NCBI GenBank assembly: GCA_027484055.1
Contig: JAIXQH010000061.1
Coordinates: 1-47,190 of the forward strand
Source: Verrucomicrobiaceae bacterium
GTDB taxonomy: Bacteria; Verrucomicrobiota; Verrucomicrobiia; Verrucomicrobiales; Akkermansiaceae
DNA: 47,190 nt
Direction: 5' to 3'
The notes under the pieces: model-generated
The model's database searches: none
The model's input: the letters and a program-made list of their open reading frames with translations, nothing else
Told to the model about the DNA's origin: nothing
Position numbers and translations under genes: made by a program
Shown here: in pieces, positions 24,371 to 33,878 of the stretch
Numbering within the stretch: the first letter of the stretch is position 1
Layout: each line of letters starts with the position of its first letter

Positions 24371-24385
24371 GTTCGCTGAACGTTC
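24371..24385. promoter_or_regulatory. LexA-box-like GTTC-N7-GTTC
   Basis: GTTC (24371-24374) and GTTC (24382-24385) are separated by exactly seven bases, the consensus bound by LexA in Alphaproteobacteria. No SOS gene starts nearby. Minus-strand transcription from here leads to tRNA-Pro; plus-strand transcription meets only the end of the metallo-beta-lactamase pseudogene. It could be a relic or chance. Confidence 0.35.
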
Positions 24386-24484
24386 TCCCTTTGGCGGCCC
24401 ATTCGTCGCAGGACTGCGCAACTAATCAGCCTCCTTAACGGGTCAGAGAACCACAGCGGTGTCGCGCCCTGGCCATCGGCCTCG

Positions 24485-25403
24485 CTATCGATTTGCAAGC
24501 GGATAGAGCATCAGCATGGTCATGCGTCCGTGGACCGGAAAGCGGTGGATGATGAAGTCACGACCTTCGACCTTCGACCTGCCCAGCCTGAATGCGCGGT
24601 ATCGCTGCCCGCGCGTCCGCGAGGTCGCCAGTCAACAGCCATGGCGCTTTTGGCGGGCCATCGTTGCAACAGCAGTGGGCACAGTGCAGGCGCGTGTCGG
24701 GCGGCAACAGAGCCAGCAGCCTGTCGATGGTCGCGACATAGGTCGACAGGCTGGCGTCCGGAGCGAAGGCATAGAGTGTCGTCGGGTCGAGGAAGTCGCC
24801 TGTGTTGAGGCGCTTGGTTGCCGGCTCCCACATCGAGACCGATTTGGTGCTGTGGCTCGGTGTCGACAATATCGTCACCGTCCGGCCGCCCAGATCAATA
24901 GTCTCGCCCGGCGCGATCCAGTTACTCACATTGAACTCCACCGGCGACCAGCGACCATATTGATAGCGGCCCAGGCGCATGTGATTGCCAGCGGCGTGGC
25001 GGCGCGTGTCGGGCCGATCGATCAGCGCGATGTCGGAAAGAAACCGCAGGCCATTGCTGTGGTCATGATGAAGATGGGTTAGGATAGCGGTGACTTAAAC
25101 GCTCGTGAGCCCGGCAATGGCCCGTCGGATATCATGATCAGGCGTGGCTCCGCTGACAATCAGCACCGTGCGGCGCGTGCCCACCAGCAAATAGGCATAA
25201 TTGTTGGGCTCGCCGGCCGTCTCCCCGATCGCCCACGTGTTTGGTGTGATCTTCTCGACCCGCCAGTGGTCGTCGACGACCGTGCCTTGCCGCCTACCAA
25301 TGAATCGAGCGCGGACAAAGGCAAGGGCAGCAATGGCTTCCGAAATGCCTCGGCATGATGCGGCATAACCGTAACCGCCATGTTCCGGTCTTGAACCTAA
25401 CAC
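24485..25403 (-). pseudogene. Metallo-beta-lactamase-fold hydrolase, broken twice
   Basis: Read leftwards, the frame from 25403 gives WRVEKITPNTWAIGE, then hits TAA (25095-25097) just before the zinc-binding THLHHDH motif, which follows in the same frame. The remainder includes GETIDLGGRTVTILSTPSHS and TGDFLDPTTLYAFAP. Near the end a 7-base tandem duplication (GAAGGTC twice, about 24560-24580) shifts the frame. Without it the protein would continue RDFIIHRFP to TAG 24485-24487. The N-terminus is also unclear. It follows the TonB receptor by 36 bases, so it was probably co-transcribed with it. Both lesions could be sequencing errors, but two in one gene argue for real decay. Confidence 0.75.
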
Positions 25404-25439
25404 AATGATGATGCGTGCTGCCGGCCGTCTGACGCCGCA

Positions 25440-27383
25440 TCAGAACAGGGCTGTCAGCACCAGTCGGGCTCGCCGCGGTGGGCTGTAAGCCAATGTCTCT
25501 GACGCATTTATATCCCAACTGTATTGATTGAACGCATTCAGCAGCTGAGCCCGCAGCACAAAGCCCTGCCGCGCAATCTTGAAGTTATAGCGTAGGCCCA
25601 GGTTGATGCTGGTCATCGCATCAACCATAAGCTGCTCTGCGCCCAGCCCCGTTTTCCGCGACCGGGCCGGCCGATTGCCGACATGGGTGAAGCCGATATC
25701 AAGGCTGAGGCCCGGCACGCCGGGCAGCGCATAATCCATGTTGGCAATCGCCCGCAGACTGGGCACTCCCACCGGCCGACGTCCCAGCCCCTCCGTGTCC
25801 GCAGCGATCAAGCGTGGATCGAGGACAACGCCGCCCAGCACAATCGACAATCCGGGTACGGGCCGGGCCGAAAGCGATGCCTCGATACCCCGATGGCGGA
25901 CCTGACCAAGGAAGCGATAGGCGCCGGTCGTGCCATCGATGCCGGCATAGGGCTTGCGGGTGTCGAATCCAGCCAAAACAAACGACATCGATGGACCCGG
26001 TGCATAGCGGATGCCCAGTTCGCGCTGAGTGACGATAATGGCGTTCAGCACCTCGTTTCGGTTGCTCGCGACAGAAGGTGCCACACCAGCTTCCTCCAGA
26101 CCACGGCTGTAGCTTCCATAAAGCTGCAGAGCGCGCTGCACATCCCATGCCAGGCCGGCATTGTAGAGCCAAGGGCGCGCCCCGCTTTCGTGCATGGTTC
26201 CGTCGGCGCCGAGAAAGCGTTTGGTATAATCGGTGCGCAGCAGGCCCAGATTCACACGCAGTCGATCCTGCCAAGACGCACGATAACCGAGGCCAAATCC
26301 ATATTGGCTGACCGCATCCCGCAGGCGCGCGTCGCCATCGTCGAGCATGGGCATCGGCGCCGGCTCGGGCCGTTCGCCAAAATCACTGGCACCCAACGGC
26401 ACAATCGTTGCGCCGCCGATCCGGCCCCGCTGCTCCCGTCCGCGGATGGTCAAATCAAATCGGTGCGCAAATTGGCCCGACCCCAGTTGCCAATGCGCCC
26501 GCAACTCGCCTGACCACGCCGTCGATCGTTGCTGGGGTAAGGCGATCATCAATGAGCCGGAAATCCTGGAAGCGTCTGGACTTTGAATGAGCTGCGTGAA
26601 GCCACGCGATGGATCTTCCTGGGAAAATATCAAGGTAGCACCCACACCGGCGCGAGGGGCTATCTGGGCGTCTAAGAGTGCGCCGGCAATGCGGCGCTGC
26701 CCTTTTTCACGGGCCCAATCCTGGCCAAGATAGCGCCCGCGCCCGATCTGTGGGGGCAGTCCCTCTGCTGCTGGCACAACCCGAAACTGACCAGCCCGTT
26801 CGTATTGATATTCACCGCCGAACACGCGGGCAATCAGGGAACCGAGCGTCAAACGACCGGTACCGGCCACGAGGAGCGATTCGCCTCCGCGTCCGCCCTG
26901 AACGTCACGCACATTGAACACCCGGCCCACGCCGATCGAAAAACTTGCGCGGTTGTCAGCCGTTCTGTGTTTCAGCAGCAACTCCGCATAAGGCTGGCCG
27001 AAGACATCGAAACCAGCCGTAATGCTGCTCGGCTCGCCTCGTGCCGGGTCGCGCAGCCGGTAGTTCACAATGCCCGACGGACCCGGCAGGACGACGCCAA
27101 ACGTGTTGTACCCAATCTGCACCGTGTTTGATTCGAGGAAAAAGGCGCTGACGCCCGAGTTCTTGACGAAGTAGCTCCCGTTCACGCGGTAGTTCCCGGC
27201 GGCTTCGAGGCTGAAGCCGCGCACTGAAGTCTCATCATAAATGCCGACGGACTCATCGCCATTCCGAAATCCGAACGCATCGCTGGCCCCGGTCACGGCA
27301 TTGGCGTTTGCCTGTGCATCCGCACGGTCGGACAACAGCAAGGTCACGATGATTGTGCTTACCAGAAACGATGTCCGAAGCAT
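25440..27383 (-). CDS. TonB-dependent outer-membrane receptor
   Basis: The 647-residue protein has an N-terminal signal peptide (MLRTSFLVSTIIVTLLL..ADA), a plug-like region (about 30-130: YDETSVRGFS, FGVVLPGPSG, VNYRLRDP) and a long alternating beta-barrel ending in aromatic F. It should import a substrate, probably an iron chelate, across the outer membrane with TonB energy; the ligand cannot be read. ATG 27383 is preceded by AAAGGGGA, so I prefer it to 27401. It is divergent from the propeller protein at 27587 and upstream of the metallo-beta-lactamase pseudogene. Confidence 0.85.
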   Translation of the reverse strand: MLRTSFLVSTIIVTLLLSDRADAQANANAVTGASDAFGFRNGDESVGIYDETSVRGFSLEAAGNYRVNGSYFVKNSGVSAFFLESNTVQIGYNTFGVVLPGPSGIVNYRLRDPARGEPSSITAGFDVFGQPYAELLLKHRTADNRASFSIGVGRVFNVRDVQGGRGGESLLVAGTGRLTLGSLIARVFGGEYQYERAGQFRVVPAAEGLPPQIGRGRYLGQDWAREKGQRRIAGALLDAQIAPRAGVGATLIFSQEDPSRGFTQLIQSPDASRISGSLMIALPQQRSTAWSGELRAHWQLGSGQFAHRFDLTIRGREQRGRIGGATIVPLGASDFGERPEPAPMPMLDDGDARLRDAVSQYGFGLGYRASWQDRLRVNLGLLRTDYTKRFLGADGTMHESGARPWLYNAGLAWDVQRALQLYGSYSRGLEEAGVAPSVASNRNEVLNAIIVTQRELGIRYAPGPSMSFVLAGFDTRKPYAGIDGTTGAYRFLGQVRHRGIEASLSARPVPGLSIVLGGVVLDPRLIAADTEGLGRRPVGVPSLRAIANMDYALPGVPGLSLDIGFTHVGNRPARSRKTGLGAEQLMVDAMTSINLGLRYNFKIARQGFVLRAQLLNAFNQYSWDINASETLAYSPPRRARLVLTALF

Positions 27384-27586
27384 TTTGAGTCCCCTTTGCA
27401 TCCACAGCAGCCCATGCTGTCTGTGACGGGATCAATCTGCGGCCGGGCCGGCTTGTCCGCCTCCCGCTTCTTGCGATGCAATCCGGGCGACAGTGATTGC
27501 GCAGCGGGGCGACAGCGTGCTTGACGCTCTGGGTGGATGTCGCCAAAAGAAGTGTATCACACAAATAATACGGATCGCTTCGACCC

Positions 27587-28660
27587 ATGCTCGTTACCCG
27601 CCGTGAAGCAATCGCCGCAGGTGTCACCACCGCCGCCTTACCCTTGATCGGTGCCGGGCCGGCCGAAGCCAGTTGGGAGACGCTTCCAGCAGAAGCCTTC
27701 CCGGGCAAGCGCGACGACATCAGCTTTGCCGATGCGCGGCACGGCTGGTATGGCACCGGTAAGGGCGATCTGTTCCGCACAACCGATGGCGGCGCCAGCT
27801 GGACCAAGGTGGCTGCCAGGCCGGGCACCTTCATTCGCGCGCTGGGCTTTGTCGATGCCAGCACCGGCTTCATCGGCAACATCGGCACCGACTATTATCC
27901 CGGTGTCACCGACACGACCCCGCTCTATCGCACCGATGATGGCGGGCTGACATGGGCGCCGGTTGATCTGGGCGGCAAGACGATAGCCGGCGTGTGTGCC
28001 ATCGATGTGCTGCGCAGCCAGCGCATCTATCAGGGCCGGCTGGAGCCGCTGCTGATTGTCCATGCTGCCGGCCGTGTCGGTGGGCCCGCCGGCCTGTTGC
28101 GCTCAACCGATGGCGGGAAGCGCTGGTCGGTCAGCGATCTGTCGGCACAGGCCGGCATGATCCTCGACGTGAAGTTCCTCGATGAGCAGACCGGCCTGCT
28201 GTTCGCCTCAACCGGCCGCGATCCCACGACGACCGAGGGGTTGATCCTGCGCACCACCGATGGCGGCAAGGGCTGGAGCGTTGTCTACAGGTCAGGCCGC
28301 CCTGGCGAGCTTATCTGGAAGGCGTCGTTCGTCGACCGCCAGATCGGCTATGCCACCGTTCAAAGCTATGACCAGGGCCGCGCCCAGCAGCTGATCGCGA
28401 AGACGGTGGACGGTGGCAAGAACTGGACCGAGCTGCCCATGATGGTAGACGCCAAGGCCCGTCAGTTCGGCATCGGCTTTGTCGACGATCAGCGCGGCTG
28501 GGTGGGCACCGCGACAGGCGGGTTTGAGACCCGCGATGGCGGCAAGAGCTTCATCCCTGCGCCCATCGCGAGGGCTGCCAACAAGTTCCGCATCGTCGCC
28601 GACGGCCCGCGGCGGCATGTCTATGCCATCGGCACCCAGGTGCAGCGGCTGACGCTGTGA
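27587..28660 (+). CDS. Exported BNR/YCF48-like propeller protein
   Basis: The 357-residue protein starts with a Tat-like signal (TRREAIAAGVTTAALPLIG). It contains six Asp-box-type repeats: TTDGGASW, TDDGGLTW, STDGGKRW, TTDGGKGW, TVDGGKNW and TRDGGKSF. These form a beta-propeller as in YCF48/HCF136 and BNR proteins. Catalytic residues of sialidases are not evident. It is likely periplasmic. It converges with the LysR gene, with 15 bases between stops. Confidence 0.82.
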   Translation: MLVTRREAIAAGVTTAALPLIGAGPAEASWETLPAEAFPGKRDDISFADARHGWYGTGKGDLFRTTDGGASWTKVAARPGTFIRALGFVDASTGFIGNIGTDYYPGVTDTTPLYRTDDGGLTWAPVDLGGKTIAGVCAIDVLRSQRIYQGRLEPLLIVHAAGRVGGPAGLLRSTDGGKRWSVSDLSAQAGMILDVKFLDEQTGLLFASTGRDPTTTEGLILRTTDGGKGWSVVYRSGRPGELIWKASFVDRQIGYATVQSYDQGRAQQLIAKTVDGGKNWTELPMMVDAKARQFGIGFVDDQRGWVGTATGGFETRDGGKSFIPAPIARAANKFRIVADGPRRHVYAIGTQVQRLTL

Positions 28661-28675
28661 TTGGCGGCGGGGGCT

Positions 28676-29581
28676 TCAACCGGCGCTCGCCGCCAGCTCC
28701 CGCGCCGCTTCCTGCCGCAGCCAGTCGGCCAGCTGCTCGCCGGCTGGCGACAGTGCGCGGCGGGCCGGCTTCAGCAGCCAATGGCCAACCGCCGGCGACG
28801 TGACAACCAGGTCCGACGCCAGCACCAGCACGCCGCTTTCCAGCCGGGATGCGATCTGCCGCAGACGGCCCATGGCAATCCCCTGCCCATCCATCGCCGC
28901 CTGCAACACGATGTTGTAATCAGCCAGCGCAAGATGCTGGGCACGGGCCCCGTCCATCCCCGCCGCTTCGGACCACAGGCGCCAATCGCTGTTGCTTTGG
29001 GTTTCCAGCCAGACATGATTGATCAGATCGGCCGGATCCTGGCGGAGGCATTGGGCCAGGGATGGGCTGGCGACCGGAGCCAGCTGTTCATCCATCAGCC
29101 GTTCTGCCACGCAGCCCTGCCAATTGCCATCGCCATAACGGATCGCAAGGTCAGCCTCGCCTGCGGCGAGATCAACCAGCCGCAGGGTCGGATCGAGCAC
29201 CAGATCGATTGCGGGATGATCTGACCGGAACCGTTGCAGCCGCGGCAGCAGCCAGGTGGCAGCGAAGGACGGCAGCAGGCTCAAGACAAGCCGCTGGCGA
29301 TCGTGGCCAGCCAGCACCTCCGCCGTGGCATCCTCGATCATGGCAAAGGCGGCGGCGACGCGCTCGACATAACGCGCACCGGCCGGCGTAAGGGAAATGC
29401 TGCGAGGGTGGCGGTCGAACAGGCGCAATCCCAAGGCGGTTTCCAGCACCCGTATATGGTGGCTGACGGCGCTTTGCGTGATGAGAAGTTCTTCGCCGGC
29501 CCGCCGAAAACTGCCCAAGCGGGCCACCGCGACGAGAGCCCGCAGGGCCGGCAGCGAGGGCAGCGAGCGCGATGATCTCAT
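28676..29581 (-). CDS. LysR-family transcriptional regulator (GcvA-like)
   Basis: The 301-residue protein has the LysR N-terminal winged HTH (about 10-70: LRALVAVARLGSFRRAGEEL, then TQSAVSHHIRVLE) and a periplasmic-binding-like effector domain (about 95-295). The start at 29581 is chosen because GGAG lies seven bases before it. It is divergent from the PLP enzyme at 29720 across a 138-base gap, the classical arrangement in which a LysR protein controls its neighbour. The effector is unknown. Confidence 0.92.
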   Translation of the reverse strand: MRSSRSLPSLPALRALVAVARLGSFRRAGEELLITQSAVSHHIRVLETALGLRLFDRHPRSISLTPAGARYVERVAAAFAMIEDATAEVLAGHDRQRLVLSLLPSFAATWLLPRLQRFRSDHPAIDLVLDPTLRLVDLAAGEADLAIRYGDGNWQGCVAERLMDEQLAPVASPSLAQCLRQDPADLINHVWLETQSNSDWRLWSEAAGMDGARAQHLALADYNIVLQAAMDGQGIAMGRLRQIASRLESGVLVLASDLVVTSPAVGHWLLKPARRALSPAGEQLADWLRQEAARELAASAG

Positions 29582-29719
29582 GATCGGGCTCCGTATCATG
29601 CTGTCAACACATGAGCCAGTTCGATCACTGGCGCCTGGCCTTTGAATTGGTCAGCAGACGTACGCGCACTAGATTGGACAGGCTGCTCTCCAAGCCTTGG
29701 ACATTGCGAGGAACCACCC

Positions 29720-31069
29720 ATGAATGAGCTTGATCTGCTTGCCGATGCCGATGCGCGAGCCCGCCACTTCGTGGCCGGCTGCGACAGCCGGCGCGCGTTT
29801 CCGGCCCAGGCGGCGCTGGACGCCCTGTCCGGATTTGATGAGGCGCTGCCGGTGGGGGGCAGGCCGGAAGCCGAGACGCTGGCGCTGCTCGACGATCTGG
29901 GCTCACCGGCTGCCGTCGCCGGCAATGGCCCCCGCTATTTCGGCTTTGTCGTCGGCGCGAGCCTGCCGGTGGCGGCAGCGGCCGAGCGGATGGTGCTGGC
30001 CTGGGACCAGAGCGCCAGCACGAAGACAGGTGGGCCTGGCGCCGCTGCCATCGAGACGGTTGCCGCCCGCTGGCTGCTGGATATCCTCGACTTGCCGCGC
30101 CAGAGCGGGGTGGGCTTCGGCACTTCTGCCAGCGCGTGCGGCCTGGTGTGCCTGACCGCGGCCCGCCGCACCCTGCTGGCCCGGCAAGGCTGGGATTTTG
30201 ACCGGGACGGCCTGTCCGGCGCGCCCGCAATCAGGGCCGTCGTGTCGGAAAAGGCCCATGTCACCATGATCAAGGCACTGCGCGTGCTGGGGTTCGGCAC
30301 CGGGCAACTTATCGTTGCGCCGACCGATGCGCGCGGGCGGATCGATCCGGCCCGGCTGCCAATGCTGGACGACCGGACCATCCTGTGCTTGCAGGCCGGA
30401 GAAGTGAACTCGGGTGAGTTCGATCCTTTTGACGAGATCATCCCGCGAGCCCGGGCGGCCGGCAGCTGGGTGCATGTCGATGGCGCCTTCGGGCTATGGG
30501 CACGCGCATCCCGGCATGCACGCCATCTGGCCAGCCGGATTGAAGGCGCCGACAGCTGGACCGTCGATGGGCACAAATGGCTCAACACGCCATATGACTG
30601 CGCCATGGCGATCTGTCGGGACGAGACAGCACTGACCGGTGCGATGGACAGCGATGCCAGCTACTCGCGCGCCGGACCGGAAGCACAGAAAAACCGAACA
30701 CTGGAGTTTTCCCGGCGCGCGCGCGGGGTCGCCATCTGGGCGGCGCTGCGATCGCTGGGCCGAGACGGCGTTGCCGCCCTGGTGGACCGGCATTGCCGCC
30801 AAGCGCGCCGCCTTGCCGAGGGCCTTTCCGGCGCTGGCTACCGGGTGCTCAATGATGTCGTGCTCAACCAAGTGCTGATCACCACCGATGATCCTGAGCG
30901 CATTGCCCTCATTCAAGCGGCAGCCGCGCACAGTGGCCAAATCTGGTTCGGTACCACGCTGTGGCAGGGCCAGCCGGCGGCGCGCCTTAGTGTCTGCTCG
31001 TGGCGTACAACCGATGCCGATATCGAAGCGGCGATCGCCCTGCTAGCCGACCTGAACCGGCCGCAGTGA
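29720..31069 (+). CDS. PLP-dependent group II decarboxylase-like enzyme
   Basis: The 449-residue enzyme has the fold type I PLP signature with the Schiff-base lysine K286 in DGHKWLNTPYDCA, the cofactor region FGTSASACG and HVDGAFGLW. It resembles aromatic L-amino acid or glutamate decarboxylase relatives (PF00282), which convert amino acids to amines; some relatives are aldehyde synthases or lyases. GAGGA precedes ATG 29720, so the 26 codons upstream in frame are not used. Regulation by the divergent LysR protein is probable. Confidence 0.88.
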   Translation: MNELDLLADADARARHFVAGCDSRRAFPAQAALDALSGFDEALPVGGRPEAETLALLDDLGSPAAVAGNGPRYFGFVVGASLPVAAAAERMVLAWDQSASTKTGGPGAAAIETVAARWLLDILDLPRQSGVGFGTSASACGLVCLTAARRTLLARQGWDFDRDGLSGAPAIRAVVSEKAHVTMIKALRVLGFGTGQLIVAPTDARGRIDPARLPMLDDRTILCLQAGEVNSGEFDPFDEIIPRARAAGSWVHVDGAFGLWARASRHARHLASRIEGADSWTVDGHKWLNTPYDCAMAICRDETALTGAMDSDASYSRAGPEAQKNRTLEFSRRARGVAIWAALRSLGRDGVAALVDRHCRQARRLAEGLSGAGYRVLNDVVLNQVLITTDDPERIALIQAAAAHSGQIWFGTTLWQGQPAARLSVCSWRTTDADIEAAIALLADLNRPQ

Positions 31070-31093
31070 CAGGCGGGACCGCAGCGCGCCCGG

Positions 31094-32119
31094 TCAAGCC
31101 GTCAGGTCTGGCGTGAAGCCGGAAACCTCCCCGCGCAGAGCGATCGCACCAATGTGGCGGCGGCCACCCTGGCGCGCCAGCTGCACGAACACGTCGATCG
31201 AGCTGCGCACATAGATGCTGATGCTGCTGCGATCGAGGCTGGTGCCTGATTGCAGCACCAGCAGGGCCAGCTGCTCGATGGCGCGCGCCGGGCTGTCGGC
31301 ATGGATCGTGGTCATCGAACCCGGGTGGCCGGTGTTGACCGCGCGCAGGAAGGTGAACGCCTCCGGCCCGCGCAGTTCGCCCAGGATGATGCGGTCGGGC
31401 CGCATGCGCAGGGCGGCGTTCAGCAGGTCTTCGGCCGTCACGGCAGCCTCGCCCAGAGGGCTGCGCGCTGCCACCAGCCCGACCGCGTTCGGATGGCGCA
31501 TCTCCAGTTCCGGCGTGTCCTCGATCAGGATCAGGCGTTCGTCACGGGGAATTTCCTGGATGAGCGCGTTCAGAAACGTGGTCTTTCCCGTCGAGGTGCC
31601 GCCCGAAACCAGGATGTTGAGGCGGTGCCGCACCGCCAGCCGCAACAGGGCGACATGGTGATCCTTGGCCTTCAATGTGGCCAGTTCAGTCAGCAGTGCC
31701 TGGCTGTCGGCCGCCATCCCGACCATGTCGAAGGCGCCAATTGAGGCATAATCATCAAGGCGCAGGTGGGCCGACTGATGCTTGCGGATGGCCATCGCCA
31801 TATGCCCGCGCGTGGCCGGCGGCGCGATGAACTGCACGCGCGCGCCATCGGGCAGCACCGCCGACAGGATTGGATATTGCGCGTTGATGCCCTGCGCGGT
31901 GAGCGCCGCCACCTGTTCGGCAAGCCGCAGCAGGAGCAGATCGTCTCCGGCTGGCAGGTCATGCCGTTCAATCTGCCCGCCCAGCGTTTCCAGCCACAGC
32001 TCGCAGGGCCGGTTAACGTACAAATCCGTCACATCGTCACGTCGCAGGTGAGCGGCGAACGGCGCCAGCGCGTGCGCCAGGTAGACGCCGGTTTCGCGGG
32101 CACGAATGTCTGGTGTCAT
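31094..32119 (-). CDS. virB11: VirB11 ATPase of T4SS
   Basis: The 341-residue traffic ATPase has Walker A GGTSTGKTTFLN (about 175), an Asp-rich LILIEDTPELEM, GELRGPEAF and the His box GHPGSMTTIHAD. It powers pilus assembly and substrate translocation from the cytoplasmic face. The ATG at 32119 overlaps the virB10 stop as ATGA, so I discard the longer frame to 32455. It is the last gene of the operon and converges with the decarboxylase. Confidence 0.93.
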   Translation of the reverse strand: MTPDIRARETGVYLAHALAPFAAHLRRDDVTDLYVNRPCELWLETLGGQIERHDLPAGDDLLLLRLAEQVAALTAQGINAQYPILSAVLPDGARVQFIAPPATRGHMAMAIRKHQSAHLRLDDYASIGAFDMVGMAADSQALLTELATLKAKDHHVALLRLAVRHRLNILVSGGTSTGKTTFLNALIQEIPRDERLILIEDTPELEMRHPNAVGLVAARSPLGEAAVTAEDLLNAALRMRPDRIILGELRGPEAFTFLRAVNTGHPGSMTTIHADSPARAIEQLALLVLQSGTSLDRSSISIYVRSSIDVFVQLARQGGRRHIGAIALRGEVSGFTPDLTA

Positions 32120-33192
32120 GGTGACGGTTCCACCGGCGCAAACTCCAGATCGCGCGCCACCAGCACGGAGATGAGCGCGCCCTGCCGCACCGAAAGGCTG
32201 GGCTTTGGCAGCGGCCCCACCAGTTGCGATGTGCCGTTCTGTAGGGCCGGGCTGGCCAGGATCACGCCGTTGCGGCTGATCGACTGGGCGCCGGCCAGCG
32301 TGCCGAAATCGATGGCCGATTGCAGCAGGGCGCCGCCCAGCCGCGCCGGGAAATGCGTGTCGACCTTGCCGCGCACACCGGCACGGCCCAGCGGATCGGT
32401 GGCCGGGGAGTCGATGGCGATAACCGCCCCGTCCGGTCGCACGAGTTCCGACCACAACACGAAGGCCCGCTTCTGCCCGGCCGCGACGTCGGCACGATAG
32501 TCGCCAAACAGCCGGCTGCCGCGCGGGATGAGCACGCGGTCGCCTGCCAGATTGCGGACATCCTGGCTGATGAGGGCGCGGGCTTGGCCGGGCTGGGTGG
32601 AATCAAGCGCGGTTTCAAGGATCGCCGGTATCAACGTGCCGCGCGGCACCATCGTGACCAGGCGGCTGGCACGGCCCCGACTGGCATAGGCCGTGCCGGC
32701 CGGCCGGCCGGCCGCACCGACGGCGGCCGTGCCCGTGCCGGCCGGTGCGGCGCCGGCCACCGGCGCGTCACCGGCTGTCGCATCATAGACGATGGCGCTG
32801 GCGCTGGCGGACTCGCGCGTTGGCGGCGGCGCAGAGGGCGGCGGCGCCATGGCTTGCAGGCGGCCAGGCAAGAATGCTGTGGGCGAAGGGCTGGTTGGTG
32901 CCGGTGGCGGCGGCAGGGCGATCACTGGAGGCGGGGCCGTGGCCATGGGCGGAGCCGGCGGCGGTGGCAGATCAATCGGGGGCGGGCGATAGGGGGCGAC
33001 CAGCCCGTCACCGGCTGCACCGATGCGCACCGTCGGCTGGGCCACGCGCAGCCGCCGGTTCTCCAATGCAAGGAACAGGCCGCCGGCCAGCGCGAGGATG
33101 GCCACCAACCCCAGCCACAGCGGCGCATTGCCCCGGTCTGCCCCCACCAGTGGCAGGCCATCGTCGGCTTCGCTGTCGGGCGCGCCGTTCAT
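32116..33192 (-). CDS. virB10: VirB10 core-complex protein
   Basis: The 358-residue protein has a short cytoplasmic N-terminus, one membrane helix (about 26-44: LWLGLVAILALAGGLFLAL), a proline-rich periplasmic linker (about 70-130) and a TrbI/VirB10 C-terminal domain (IPRGSRLFGDYRA, LGGALLQSAIDFG). It bridges inner and outer membranes and senses ATP use by the cytoplasmic ATPases. Four-base overlaps (ATGA) join it to virB9 and virB11. Confidence 0.93.
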   Translation of the reverse strand: MNGAPDSEADDGLPLVGADRGNAPLWLGLVAILALAGGLFLALENRRLRVAQPTVRIGAAGDGLVAPYRPPPIDLPPPPAPPMATAPPPVIALPPPPAPTSPSPTAFLPGRLQAMAPPPSAPPPTRESASASAIVYDATAGDAPVAGAAPAGTGTAAVGAAGRPAGTAYASRGRASRLVTMVPRGTLIPAILETALDSTQPGQARALISQDVRNLAGDRVLIPRGSRLFGDYRADVAAGQKRAFVLWSELVRPDGAVIAIDSPATDPLGRAGVRGKVDTHFPARLGGALLQSAIDFGTLAGAQSISRNGVILASPALQNGTSQLVGPLPKPSLSVRQGALISVLVARDLEFAPVEPSP

Positions 33193-33878
33193 GGCGTGGG
33201 CCCCCGCGGCAGGGTCAGCGTGGCGGTGGCGACCTGCCGACCGCTGCGGAACAGAAGGCGCCGGGGGATGCCCTGCAGGATCATGCGATCATCCTCGAAG
33301 CGGCCGTTGACCAGTGTCTCGCTGCCATCGTCCGCAATCTGGAACACCGCCGGCAGCGCCGCGCCTGCTGGCCAGGCGAGAATGATCCGGTTGCCTTCGA
33401 TGCTGATCATGGCAGGGCGCAGCGCCGCAACGCCTGCCAGGCGATAGCTGGCACCTTTGTCGATCGCCGGGCCCGCGCCCGTGTCCAGCCGGGTGGGGGG
33501 ATAGGCAAAGCTGATGATCAGCGGTGGCGGCTGATTGGGGATATTGCCCATCAGTTCGAACACATAGACGCGGGCATCGGTGATCACTGTAAGATTGCTG
33601 TTGATGCCGAAGAAATTGCGCTTGATGAAAATCGCATCGCCGCGCTTGTTGGCGTTGATCTGCCAGGCATTGTTGTCGCCCACCGCCATCGTCTCGATGC
33701 GTTCTCCCGGGGCCAGGGCGATCATCAGCGTATAGCCCGAGGCCACCTCCACCGGATAGATGCGCCCGGCATCATAGGGGATGAGCTGAAGGCGCCGATC
33801 GGGGCCGGCCGTGGCGGGGACCGCCAGCCACAATCCGGCAGCCAGCAACAGCGCCCGCGCCCGCTCAACGCCGGACAT
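33189..33878 (-). CDS. virB9: VirB9 outer-membrane core protein
   Basis: The 229-residue protein begins with a signal peptide (ALLLAAGLWLAVPATAG) and shows the CagX/TrbG/VirB9 pattern: DGR-like start of strand YDAGRIYPVEV, GDNNAWQI, IFIKRNFFGINSNLTV, VYVFEL and the C-terminal LVNGRFEDDRMILQGIPRR. With VirB10 it builds the outer ring. The VirB7 lipoprotein that normally stabilises VirB9 is not found in this operon. It overlaps virB8 by 14 bases. Confidence 0.92.
   Translation of the reverse strand: MSGVERARALLLAAGLWLAVPATAGPDRRLQLIPYDAGRIYPVEVASGYTLMIALAPGERIETMAVGDNNAWQINANKRGDAIFIKRNFFGINSNLTVITDARVYVFELMGNIPNQPPPLIISFAYPPTRLDTGAGPAIDKGASYRLAGVAALRPAMISIEGNRIILAWPAGAALPAVFQIADDGSETLVNGRFEDDRMILQGIPRRLLFRSGRQVATATLTLPRGPTP

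Noticed and set aside
24516..25082. Rightward 188-codon frame
   Set aside because: It is antisense to the metallo-beta-lactamase pseudogene and has no motif.
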